From contig JABXHY010000036.1 in NCBI GenBank assembly GCA_013373375.1, forward strand, positions 1 to 64,000: a stretch of DNA of 64,000 bases. Direction: 5' to 3'. The notes under the pieces were generated by a model. The model was given only the letters and a program-made list of their open reading frames with translations, made no database searches and had not been told where the DNA came from. Positions within the stretch are counted from its first letter, which is position 1. Each line of letters begins with the position of its first letter. Source of the stretch: Gammaproteobacteria bacterium (GTDB taxonomy: Bacteria > Pseudomonadota > Gammaproteobacteria > Enterobacterales > Kangiellaceae). This document shows positions 17,611 through 25,696 of this stretch, in pieces. Made by a program: the position numbers and the translations under genes.

Positions 17611-20502
17611 TTATGGTCTTAATGAAATTTTTAAGTACCAATATTGGCCCTCTGGATCATAAATACCAGGTAGGTAACCATTCAAGTCACACTGTGTACA
17701 CACAGGAGGCTTCTCGTCTGTTACGTTACGAGCACCAACGGAAATAACGCTATCCAATCCCGAAAGTTCGGTAGCATAACTCACTTGGAAGTCTAAGTAG
17801 TAAGTCTCATCTAATACATTGATTGATTGAGAGTCATCAACACTACTTGGATCAGAACACAAACCTAACGCCGTTAAACTATTTGGCGTGCCATCCAAGA
17901 AGTCTGAACAGCTTTCGTAAATTTTAGATAAATAACGAAGAGTTGTACTCGCACTCCAATCATTTTTCGCCCAATCTACTGTTAAGTCATACTTCCACTC
18001 AGGAATTGCTCGATCAGGATTACTTCCAAACTCTATCCCATCGATGTCACCAGTTGACACTCCTAAGACTTCTTCAGAATACTCTTCAACGAATGTATTG
18101 CGCCAAGTAATTCCAAACTTTCCAAGGTCTAATTCTTTGGTATACAAACTCAATTTAAAATCTGTACCCGAAGTTTTAATATTACCTAAGTTAACCAGTC
18201 CATTATCGAATCGTGTAATACCGATACCGTTTGCTCGCTCAATACCATTACAAAATGAATCATTACTGTTAACGATACATTCATTCAATTGGCGTTGTGC
18301 GTCAATCGCATCAATCGCATTTTCGATTTCATGATCATAAGCAGTTAACTCAAAGTTTATGGAGTCGAAAGTATCTGAATTCATAAACCAGTCAGGACTG
18401 TACACCGCGCCCCAAGTCATGCTTTCAGACTCCTCAGGCTCTAACGTTGGGTTTCCACCAGTTACTATTGAAATCTGAGTTTGTCCTAAGTTTGCTAATG
18501 CAACGAAGTCCATAGGCCCCCAAATTTGGTCGCAACGAGTTTGATTCGCTGTATTCAAACAAGGGTCAGTAAGAGTCGCATCGTTTCGTGCACCAGTATT
18601 AAAAAACTCTCCAATTGAAGGTGCTCTGAATCCATCCGATACTGTCGCACGCAAAGTTAATTCACTGGTTGGACGGAACAAAAGACCTACTTTTGAAGTC
18701 GTTTGATCAAAATCAATACCTGCAGAATTTGAGTACTCCGAACGACGAACTGCTGTCGATAATTCGAGGTATTCAACCAAAGGTAAATCACTGAGCAACG
18801 GGAATTTAGCTTCTATGTAAAATTCTTCAACATCTACACTACCATTGGTAGGGCTTGCAGGGATACCCATCGAATCACCACTAGCTGCGATGACATCAGG
18901 TTCAAAAAAGCCACTTTGCTTGCGCTTTTCATATCCCGCAGCAAATCCAGCGTAACCCGCAGGTAATTCAAAAAGGTCACCACTGATATTGGCGTTGAAC
19001 ATTTGAATTTTATTTTCAGTGGCATCTTTTTGCGTAAATGAAATGTAATCCAACATGTCAGGCGTAATTGAACCAGCGCCAAATATGTTTAATGGTACAC
19101 AGTTAGCATCTGCCTGACAGTCAGACAAAGGCCCCAAAGCCTTTTTAATTCTAGCGGCGTTAAGAGCGCCCGTTTTAATTTGAGTCGCACGGTTTACACC
19201 CCATGACATTGCGGAATCCCAATAAAAGGCTTTATCACCAAAATCCAGAGTTCCTTCTAAGCCCGTAGTAATGAAGTAAGTATTAACGTCTTGCGAGTAT
19301 GCCCTTGGACCTGCTTCTAAAGGACGTCGACCAGCAAAGATAAAATTGTTTTCATCCAAAGTCACGCCAAACGGGTTGTAAGGGTTGGTGACATCGATAC
19401 TCACCGTATCTGCAATCCCACCGGTTCCTGCTTCAGGACCAATAAAAATTGGCTCTGGCGCAGCCTGGTTTTGTGACTTTCGGTTATTAAACATCGCTTG
19501 GGTGAAAAACGAGACTGTATTCGATAAATCGTATTTAGCCCGAGTAAAGAAGTTAGTGCGTTGGCTAGGGGTTACGTATAAGTTGAACGCAGAATAGTTG
19601 AATCGATCATCGTCAGTAAAATTACGAAAATCGTTTGGAAATGTGAGTGTTCCTGAAGCTCCATCGACTGGAGTTGTATTGACTGTGTTTCCACCGCCGT
19701 CAGTAAATAAAAATCGGCCAGAAGGTGTTGCAGAACTACCACGTGTCGTTCCAGTTCCGAACAAAGGAAAACCTGCGTAAGTACGATCTTTAGAAAACAC
19801 TACGTTTTGATCTGTGTGGCTAAAAGTACTCACAATACTATGACGATTACCAACAGCACCAAAGGTCAACTCAACACTGGTTGTATCACCATCTTCGAGT
19901 CCAAAAATTGAGCTGCCGAACCCACCATAAGATGCATTCATTTCCCAACCATCGACGTCTTTTCGAGTGATAATATTGACAACACCTGCAATCGCATCAG
20001 AACCATAAATTGAAGACGCTCCGTCTTCAAGAATCTCGATTCGGTCCACTATCGCTAAAGGCACAGTATTTAAATCAACAGCGCCTGATACACCACTGGC
20101 TGATGAGCCACCAACCCAGCGACGACCGTCCACTAATACAAGTACACGGTCCGAACCTAAATGACGTAAATCAACTTCAGCACCGCCAGCACCAACACCA
20201 CCACCGTTTGATGGCATACCAAAGTTACCACTGCTATTGAATCGAGTATTAAGCGCCGCACCAGAAGTGGACAATTTCTGCAATGCATCTGCAATCGATG
20301 TTAAACCTGTTTTTTCCAAGTCTGAACGAGATAAAGTTAATACTGGAGCTGAGCCAGCAAGTTGAGCTTGGCGAATTCGAGAACCGGTTATAACAACTTT
20401 TTCATCAGTTGCAGATTCTTCAGCGAGAGCAATAGTGGGTGAGAGAAAGCCCGTCATAGCGATGGAAATCGCACTAAGACGGAATAAATTTTGTTTAAGC
20501 AT
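17611..20502 (-). CDS. TonB-dependent receptor
   Basis: A 963-aa outer-membrane beta-barrel receptor. The signal peptide ends in ALAEES. A TonB-box-like KVVITGSRI is at about 34-42 and the plug domain covers about 45-185 (LTSIADAL, VDGRRW, RIEILEDGASSIYGSDAIAGVVNIIT). A long barrel ends with a C-terminal strand (WYLKISLRP). The plug without carboxypeptidase-like repeats resembles receptors for large substrates such as peptides or glycans, common in marine gammaproteobacteria; the ligand is unknown. It is downstream of and co-directional with apbE and the TolQR-like cluster, but 220 bases with a perfect dyad separate them, so it is probably regulated separately. Confidence 0.92.
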   Translation of the reverse strand: MLKQNLFRLSAISIAMTGFLSPTIALAEESATDEKVVITGSRIRQAQLAGSAPVLTLSRSDLEKTGLTSIADALQKLSTSGAALNTRFNSSGNFGMPSNGGGVGAGGAEVDLRHLGSDRVLVLVDGRRWVGGSSASGVSGAVDLNTVPLAIVDRIEILEDGASSIYGSDAIAGVVNIITRKDVDGWEMNASYGGFGSSIFGLEDGDTTSVELTFGAVGNRHSIVSTFSHTDQNVVFSKDRTYAGFPLFGTGTTRGSSATPSGRFLFTDGGGNTVNTTPVDGASGTLTFPNDFRNFTDDDRFNYSAFNLYVTPSQRTNFFTRAKYDLSNTVSFFTQAMFNNRKSQNQAAPEPIFIGPEAGTGGIADTVSIDVTNPYNPFGVTLDENNFIFAGRRPLEAGPRAYSQDVNTYFITTGLEGTLDFGDKAFYWDSAMSWGVNRATQIKTGALNAARIKKALGPLSDCQADANCVPLNIFGAGSITPDMLDYISFTQKDATENKIQMFNANISGDLFELPAGYAGFAAGYEKRKQSGFFEPDVIAASGDSMGIPASPTNGSVDVEEFYIEAKFPLLSDLPLVEYLELSTAVRRSEYSNSAGIDFDQTTSKVGLLFRPTSELTLRATVSDGFRAPSIGEFFNTGARNDATLTDPCLNTANQTRCDQIWGPMDFVALANLGQTQISIVTGGNPTLEPEESESMTWGAVYSPDWFMNSDTFDSINFELTAYDHEIENAIDAIDAQRQLNECIVNSNDSFCNGIERANGIGITRFDNGLVNLGNIKTSGTDFKLSLYTKELDLGKFGITWRNTFVEEYSEEVLGVSTGDIDGIEFGSNPDRAIPEWKYDLTVDWAKNDWSASTTLRYLSKIYESCSDFLDGTPNSLTALGLCSDPSSVDDSQSINVLDETYYLDFQVSYATELSGLDSVISVGARNVTDEKPPVCTQCDLNGYLPGIYDPEGQYWYLKISLRP

Positions 20503-20658
20503 AGGATTAACTCCCTGTTCTGTTTGTTTTTATAGAGTTAATACAAGACTAGACAGCAACTATTTCCATAGACTTAGTTTGTATTGTCGGGGCTAACCAT
20601 AACTGAATCTCAGCTTGATGAAAATGAGTTTAAATTCTCGATTGGAGATTGATTTATA

Positions 20659-20684
20659 AAATTAATGACCACCCTCATTAATTT
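20659..20684. promoter_or_regulatory. Perfect inverted repeat upstream of the TonB-dependent receptor
   Basis: AAATTAATGA (20659-20668) and TCATTAATTT (20675-20684) are perfect 10-base arms around CCACCC. The dyad lies about 160 bases upstream of the receptor start and 40 bases beyond the apbE stop. An operator for the receptor is plausible. No T-run follows, so I do not call it a terminator. Confidence 0.45.
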
Positions 20685-20722
20685 CAGCTAATTAGAGAGA
20701 TAAAGTCGTTTCAAAATATGAA

Positions 20723-21703
20723 TTAGTAGGAATTTAGATCTTTCGTGTAGTGAAACTTTCCCTGATTATCAATCACAATTGCTGACACACCAGGTATTGA
20801 CTCAATTAAGGCCAAACCTTTTTCAAAGCCAAGCACAAACACAGTCGTTGATAAGGCATCGGCTTTTGTAGAGCTATCCGCAATAATAGTCACGCTAATA
20901 CTTTTACTCGAAGATTTTCCTGTTCTCGGATCAATAATGTGATGAACTCTTTCACCATTTTTTATGTAGAAACGTTCGTAATCGCCTGAAGTAGAAATGG
21001 CAACATTTTCTAGCGGAACTTGAGTGATAACCTCGCCTTCTTTTCTGGGATGTCGAATTCCAATATTCCACAAACGTCCTTTTTTATCGCCAATTAATCG
21101 ACTGTCTCCACCGGCTTGTACAAACGCATGTTCGACGCCTTCTTGTAGCAGCATATTTATAGCCTGATCAACAGCATGTCCTTTAGCAATACCACCCAAA
21201 TCAATCTTTACACCTGGTTTTAGAAAGGTAACAGTCGATTTTTTTTTATTTAACTTAATCAGTTCGTAATTAATCAAAGACTTATTTTTATCAATGAAAT
21301 CTTTTGATGGTGACTTGCCTTCGCGATAATCATATTGATAACCAACACTTGCAAAAGTGATATCAAATGCACCGTGACTAAGTCCTGAAAATTCTTGCGA
21401 TGTTTTTAATAATGAAAATAATTCTTTGGAGATCTTAATTGGACGTTTTGCAGCGCTTTTATTTAACTTGGATAGTTCACTCGAGGAAATGTAGGGGCTC
21501 ATTAATTGATTAATGCGCTCCATTTCCTCGATAACTTGTTTAATTAAACGAGCAGCCTTTTTAGGATTTTCTTCCCAAATTTCGACTCTCGCCTCAGTGC
21601 CCATTACCTGGAAAGTTCTCTCATGCCACGAACAAAATGCCTGAGAAACACATGTTAGTAGCATGACAATAATCAAGTTCGAAAGCTTCACATTTCCCTT
21701 CAA
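20723..21703 (-). CDS. apbE: FAD:protein FMN transferase ApbE
   Basis: A 326-aa exported flavin transferase that attaches FMN covalently to a Ser/Thr of target proteins in the periplasm. The N-terminal signal is at residues 5-25. Family motifs are VMGTEARVEI near 34, LGGIAKGHAVDQAI near 168 (Mg/FAD site), HHIIDPRTGKSS near 245 and the C-terminal ADALSTTVFVLG. It starts 25 bases below the AgmX-like gene and is probably co-transcribed with the TolQR-like cluster. I found no S/T-G-A-S/T flavinylation motif in the neighbouring products, so its substrate is not evident here. Confidence 0.92.
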   Translation of the reverse strand: MKGNVKLSNLIIVMLLTCVSQAFCSWHERTFQVMGTEARVEIWEENPKKAARLIKQVIEEMERINQLMSPYISSSELSKLNKSAAKRPIKISKELFSLLKTSQEFSGLSHGAFDITFASVGYQYDYREGKSPSKDFIDKNKSLINYELIKLNKKKSTVTFLKPGVKIDLGGIAKGHAVDQAINMLLQEGVEHAFVQAGGDSRLIGDKKGRLWNIGIRHPRKEGEVITQVPLENVAISTSGDYERFYIKNGERVHHIIDPRTGKSSSKSISVTIIADSSTKADALSTTVFVLGFEKGLALIESIPGVSAIVIDNQGKFHYTKDLNSY

Positions 21704-21728
21704 AATTTAGCAGCAAAGCCAGTCGAAT

Positions 21729-22709
21729 TTACTGTGGAGCAAACACGACTGGATAATTTCCGGTCCAGACTCCAACACTTTGTGCGCCGAAGTTTAATCG
21801 TTTAATCGCAGAAACTAATCGTTTTTCTAGATCAGGAGAGTTCAACTCACTACGAACTACCGAAACATCAGAGACAACTCCAGAGGGCTGAATAGTCAAT
21901 TTAAAAACGACCGTTCCTCTAAGCGATGGATCTTTTCGAAGCGCTCGATTGTATGCAGTGAAAATACGCCCTTGGTTTTTATCAAACGTAAGCTGGATAT
22001 TCTCACTAGTACGAACACCACCAGCACCAGATTTAGTCGCAGCTTGTTTTTTGGCTTCGACACCTTTAATTTTACTGGTAACCGTAGTTGTACCAGAACC
22101 GGCTAACTTTTCGTTTCTACCTTGAGTTTTACTCGCTTTTGCAACATTAATCCCGCCTGAGTCTCGTGTAGCTGCATCGCCAATAATCTCTCTTTGTGTT
22201 TGTGTTTGACTTGAGCCGGACTTAATTAAATCTTGCTGTCCAGTGAGTTCGTCTGCAGTTGAGTCATTCGTAACATCCGAAAACATATCAAACACAGCTG
22301 CTTTTTCTTCCGCAGCCTGCTTTGCTGTCTTGGCTGGCTTCTGAGGCTCAGGTTTAGGTTGAGGTTTAGGTTGAGGTTTAGGCTCTGGTTTTGGCTCAGG
22401 TTTCTCTTTCGGCTTTTCTTCCGGCTTCTTTTCTTCTGGCTTCTTTTCTTCTGGCTTTTCTTCCTTTTTCACTGGCTCAGGTGGCTTCGGAGGAATCACC
22501 ACTTTCTTTTGTTCTATGACGAGCTTAACAAGTCGATCAGGAACCTTATTAATCACTCGAACATCTTCGGGCACAGGAATAAAAGGAACGACGACACCAA
22601 AAAGAAGACATAAAATTAAAATCGTAGTTAAAATTTTACGAAAGCGGCTCGACTCTTCTTCAGAAACTTCCCAAGGCAGTTTGGGGTCAAGATAATAGAA
22701 GCTGCCCAT
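21729..22709 (-). CDS. TonB-like protein with AgmX/PglI-type C-terminal domain
   Basis: A 326-aa bitopic inner-membrane protein. It has a short cytoplasmic start, one membrane segment at about 27-47 (TTILILCLLFGVVVPFIPV) and a charged Pro-Lys-Glu spacer at 73-124. A low-complexity part precedes a TonB-like C-terminal domain (about 240-326: RIFTAYNRALRKDPSLRG, VVFKLTIQPSGVVSDV). This C-terminus is the type named for AgmX (GltJ) and PglI (GltG) of Myxococcus, where such proteins transmit force from the AglRQS motor through the periplasm. It follows the second ExbD gene by two bases, which supports a complex with the TolQR-like subunits. Confidence 0.85.
   Translation of the reverse strand: MGSFYYLDPKLPWEVSEEESSRFRKILTTILILCLLFGVVVPFIPVPEDVRVINKVPDRLVKLVIEQKKVVIPPKPPEPVKKEEKPEEKKPEEKKPEEKPKEKPEPKPEPKPQPKPQPKPEPQKPAKTAKQAAEEKAAVFDMFSDVTNDSTADELTGQQDLIKSGSSQTQTQREIIGDAATRDSGGINVAKASKTQGRNEKLAGSGTTTVTSKIKGVEAKKQAATKSGAGGVRTSENIQLTFDKNQGRIFTAYNRALRKDPSLRGTVVFKLTIQPSGVVSDVSVVRSELNSPDLEKRLVSAIKRLNFGAQSVGVWTGNYPVVFAPQ
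22338..22493 (-). repeat. Pro-Lys-Glu coding repeat
   Basis: Tandem PEEKK and PKPEPKPQ units in the AgmX-like protein (residues 73-124), the extended spacer typical of TonB-family proteins. Confidence 0.85.
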
Positions 22710-22711
22710 AA

Positions 22712-23221
22712 TTAATTTGCACCCTCATTTTTTTCCGAGCGTTTGGCAACCGCCAATGAAATATTCTTATAATTTGACTCACTCAGTGTATAGAGAATTC
22801 GCTTAAGTAATTTATAGGGTATTTCACGATCACCCATTATGGTTACTTCACCAGGGTCATCAGGTGAACCAGAAATGCCAAGGCGTTGGGATAACTGAAG
22901 CTGCAGCTCTGTTTTAAGTGCAGGAATAACATTGTCTTTGCTTTTCATAATGGCATCAGCAGAGGCTATTTTTCTACCTTGAACTAAAACATTATCGTTA
23001 TTGACCATAATTAATAATGTTTCTTCGGGTAAACGCTCAGACGTACTTTTGGGTAATTCAATTGTTTTCGAGGACGGTAACTGTTCAACCGTCGAAGAGT
23101 TCACCAACAAAAAGAACACCAAGATAGTAAAAATATCCATCAGTGAAACAAGTTGCAATGTTCCTTTGCCAAATCGCTTATGGTGTCGCTCCATTCGTTT
23201 TGCGCGTACAGAAGACTTCAT
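22712..23221 (-). CDS. ExbD/TolR-like motor subunit 2 (retains membrane Asp)
   Basis: A 169-aa ExbD/TolR-family protein with a basic cytoplasmic N-terminus. Its membrane helix at about 24-43 reads LVSLMDIFTILVFFLL and keeps the proton-pathway aspartate (Asp29, GAT at 23137-23135). A periplasmic domain of about 120 residues ends with MGDREIPYKLLKRIL. Its ATG overlaps the previous stop by one base (TAATG), so the two TolR-like proteins are translationally coupled and probably form a heteromeric pair. Confidence 0.9.
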   Translation of the reverse strand: MKSSVRAKRMERHHKRFGKGTLQLVSLMDIFTILVFFLLVNSSTVEQLPSSKTIELPKSTSERLPEETLLIMVNNDNVLVQGRKIASADAIMKSKDNVIPALKTELQLQLSQRLGISGSPDDPGEVTIMGDREIPYKLLKRILYTLSESNYKNISLAVAKRSEKNEGAN

Positions 23222-23757
23222 TAGCGACCGCCTCCTTGTTGTCCACCTAGTACGGGTGCACTGCCAATAGAAATATCAGGAAACAGCTCACCATAGGTAA
23301 TGACTTTAGTTCCGGATTCGTTGGACTCTGATTTCATCAATCGAACCGCATCCATAGTTTGCACTAAGACATCGTACTCAATGTTCTCTTCTAACAATAA
23401 AGTTATGGCGGTTTCAGAGGCAAAGTCTGGACTTGCTTTCAGTTGCTGAAGCGCTTCATTCAACTTTTCAAAATCATATTTTTTACCCGTGTTCGCTATC
23501 GTGATCGAACTTCCAGTTGAGCGCTCAACAATTTCCAAACGATTGCTTCGTACAACTACCTCAAGTGCTTTAGGAGGCTCATCTGGTTTAGTTTGAGGAG
23601 CGCCGGTTCCAGGCAAATTAAGGTTTAAGATAGAGACCTGCGAAAAAACAGCAGTGATGAGTAGAAACGGTACTAACACCACCATTAAGTTCATAAAGGC
23701 AGTGATATTGAGTTCTGTGTTCGTTTCGCGCGATCGCTTTGCTCGTCGTAACGACAT
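23221..23757 (-). CDS. ExbD/TolR-like motor subunit 1 (Asn in place of membrane Asp)
   Basis: A 178-aa ExbD/TolR-family protein. The membrane helix at about 17-38 reads ELNITAFMNLMVVLVPFLLI. In ExbD and TolR the equivalent position is an essential Asp; here it is Asn23 (AAC at 23691-23689). The periplasmic part includes an LNLPGTGAPQTKP linker and a C-terminal domain with TLLLEENIEYDVLVQTMD. It lies 13 bases below the TolQ-like gene. The substitution suggests this subunit does not carry protons, while subunit 2 does. Confidence 0.9.
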   Translation of the reverse strand: MSLRRAKRSRETNTELNITAFMNLMVVLVPFLLITAVFSQVSILNLNLPGTGAPQTKPDEPPKALEVVVRSNRLEIVERSTGSSITIANTGKKYDFEKLNEALQQLKASPDFASETAITLLLEENIEYDVLVQTMDAVRLMKSESNESGTKVITYGELFPDISIGSAPVLGGQQGGGR

Positions 23758-23770
23758 GATAATCCCTTAC

Positions 23771-24508
23771 TTATCGACCAACAGTGCCAGCTCGGGGTCT
23801 AGCCGGTTCAGCAGGTTTTGCTGAGCGAATGACATTCACAAATTTCACAGATGCCATTTCTAAACTATCTATTATTTCAGTGGTTTTGGTCTGTAAAAAA
23901 GTAAACGCCAGCAATAAAGGAATGGCAGCCATTAAACCGAAAGCGGTTGTATTCATGGCAACCGAAATACTGGCGGATAATAGGTTTGCTTTTTCAGACG
24001 GGTCTACATTTGCAACCGCTGTAAACGCCGCGATCAAACCTAAAATTGTTCCAAGAAGACCAAGTAAAGTTGCAATATTGGCAAACGTAGCAAGATACTG
24101 AGTTCGCTTTTCTAACCGAGGCATCACTTCCATTAACCCCTCTTCCATCGCCATTTCCAAGTCATCATGACGTTTCCCTTGTCCAAACTTACTGAGTCCA
24201 TAAGCTAAGATTCGTCCCAAAGCGGCATTTGAATTTGATGCAACGTTGAGTGCTTGTCTAAAATCACCTTTATTAAGAATGGGAAGAAGCTTTTTCCATA
24301 CCAGCTGGTTTTTCGTTTTCACCAATTGCAGGTAAATAAATCGTTCAATCGCAATAGCAAACCCAAGCGCCATCACAATCAAAATAGGATACATAAATGC
24401 ACCACCTTCTTGAAAAAATTCGACAACCAACATAAAGAAGCCTTTTTCTTCCGTTGGTGCACCAGTGGTAGCGGCTTGCGCCAATGCAACAAGGGTTAAC
24501 CCCGTCAT
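23771..24508 (-). CDS. MotA/TolQ/ExbB-type proton channel protein (AglR-like)
   Basis: A 245-aa inner-membrane protein with three hydrophobic helices: about 35-57 (YPILIVMALGFAIAIE), 140-165 (IATLLGLLGTILGLIAAF, holding the conserved Thr) and 180-205 (MNTTAFGLMAAIPLLLAF). A cytoplasmic loop lies between helices 1 and 2. This is the TolQ/ExbB/AglR channel subunit. GGAG lies nine bases upstream of its ATG. A 100-base gap separates it from the upstream small gene. It is the only TolQ-like gene here, paired with two TolR-like genes as in AglRQS. Confidence 0.92.
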   Translation of the reverse strand: MTGLTLVALAQAATTGAPTEEKGFFMLVVEFFQEGGAFMYPILIVMALGFAIAIERFIYLQLVKTKNQLVWKKLLPILNKGDFRQALNVASNSNAALGRILAYGLSKFGQGKRHDDLEMAMEEGLMEVMPRLEKRTQYLATFANIATLLGLLGTILGLIAAFTAVANVDPSEKANLLSASISVAMNTTAFGLMAAIPLLLAFTFLQTKTTEIIDSLEMASVKFVNVIRSAKPAEPARPRAGTVGR

Positions 24509-24608
24509 AATAAGTTTCTCCGTTTCTACACTCGTTTTAACTCAGATTAGTCAGTATAACCTATGGAATCCAACCACTGCGGCTGAATCTCACAAATTGA
24601 GATAATTA

Positions 24609-24935
24609 TCACTCTTCTTGAGCTTTGTTCTTAGCTTGCAAATCGCGATACAATTTAACTCTTCGCTGAAACACATTAAGTTCGACTGGCCCATACACTT
24701 CATCAACAATTCGCCCCTGAATTGGCGAAACAATATTTTTGGGTCCTTTTTTCCAAGGAACTATATAAAGTACATTGGGTAGCTCTTTATTGCCTGTAAT
24801 AGTAAGCCCTAATTGCGCATCTTGAACAACAGTCGTGGCTTGCTCTTGATTCGAATTTGATTCAGCAGCACTCAAATGAGCTGGTGATAAAATCACTGCA
24901 AATATTATAAGCAAGCTAATCACGCTAGATTTCAT
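24609..24935 (-). CDS. Small exported protein of the TolQR/TPR cluster
   Basis: A 108-aa protein with a clear signal peptide (residues 1 to about 24, ending SPAHLSAAE). The mature part has LGLTITGNKELPNVLYIVPWKK and a charged C-terminal helix. I do not recognise the family. Its ATG overlaps the stop of the upstream TPR lipoprotein by four bases (ATGA), so it belongs to the same transcript and probably works in the periplasm with the envelope complex. Confidence 0.8.
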   Translation of the reverse strand: MKSSVISLLIIFAVILSPAHLSAAESNSNQEQATTVVQDAQLGLTITGNKELPNVLYIVPWKKGPKNIVSPIQGRIVDEVYGPVELNVFQRRVKLYRDLQAKNKAQEE

Positions 24936-25696
24936 GACGATGCTCCTTGAACAGCTAAACTGTTTGATTGGTTCAACAACTCTCCGCTTAACGATGCATC
25001 ACTTTGGCTTTTCAATTGCTTTGAAATAGCAGCGTTTTCAGGCAGTTTTTCTGGCGACTTTTCTTCTGACTCAGAACCTTTATTTAACTCGGGAGAGCGT
25101 CGCTTTAAATCAATAACCCAGTTTTCTACTTTTTCATCGTCTTCCACTAAGCTTAAATACTTTTCAAATGACTCAAGTGCTAATGAATAGTCCTGCAAAT
25201 ATAAGTCAGCCAAAATACCATAGTTTAACCATGCATTAGCGTATTGAGGTTCTAGTTCAGTAGCTTTTCGATACCAGTCTGCAGCGGTAGAAAACTCGCC
25301 GTTCACTCTTGCGATCACACCTAATAAATTGAGTGCGGGCGGATAGTTATCTCGAATGACCAAGGCTCTCTCCAAGGCTTCATTTGCTTCATCGTATTTC
25401 TCTTCAGAAAAATGAATTAATGCTAAGTTCACATCCGCTTGAGGATAGGTCGGAAATTCTGTTTTCGCTTGCTCGAGTATTGATTTTGCTTGTTCAATAT
25501 TTTTTTGTTCAAAAGCACTTCTAGAGTCTGCCAAGCGTTTGTTAAGGCCGGAGGGTAGCTTCTCAGCTAAAAATGCCGGACCAACTTTTGTTTCAATAAT
25601 ATCTGCATCACCTGTGGTTCCTGACTGTCGCGACGCGCAACCTGACAAGAATAAAAGGATAATAACGATCGAATAACCAATAATCGCCCTCATCAA
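24932..25696 (-). CDS. TPR lipoprotein (GltE-like)
   Basis: A 254-aa lipoprotein. The lipobox FLSGC places the lipidated Cys near residue 20. TPR helical repeats run from about 50 to 205, for example PQADVNLALIHFSEEKYDEA and YANAWLNYGILADLYLQDY. A low-complexity Ser/Lys tail follows. In Myxococcus the outer-membrane TPR lipoprotein GltE (AglT) belongs to the Glt complex; the similarity here is in architecture and context, not proven orthology. It overlaps both neighbours by four bases. Confidence 0.85.
   Translation of the reverse strand: MMRAIIGYSIVIILLFLSGCASRQSGTTGDADIIETKVGPAFLAEKLPSGLNKRLADSRSAFEQKNIEQAKSILEQAKTEFPTYPQADVNLALIHFSEEKYDEANEALERALVIRDNYPPALNLLGVIARVNGEFSTAADWYRKATELEPQYANAWLNYGILADLYLQDYSLALESFEKYLSLVEDDEKVENWVIDLKRRSPELNKGSESEEKSPEKLPENAAISKQLKSQSDASLSGELLNQSNSLAVQGASS

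Noticed and set aside
24509-24608. Possible internal promoter for the tolQ-like gene (TATACT)
   Set aside because: The -10 is good, but no -35 with normal spacing was found. The gap is only 100 bases inside a gene string that otherwise overlaps.
24595-24612. GATAATTATC palindrome near the small exported gene stop, resembling a Fur box
   Set aside because: It overlaps a stop codon inside the transcript and only part of the 19-base Fur consensus is present. There is no promoter structure around it.
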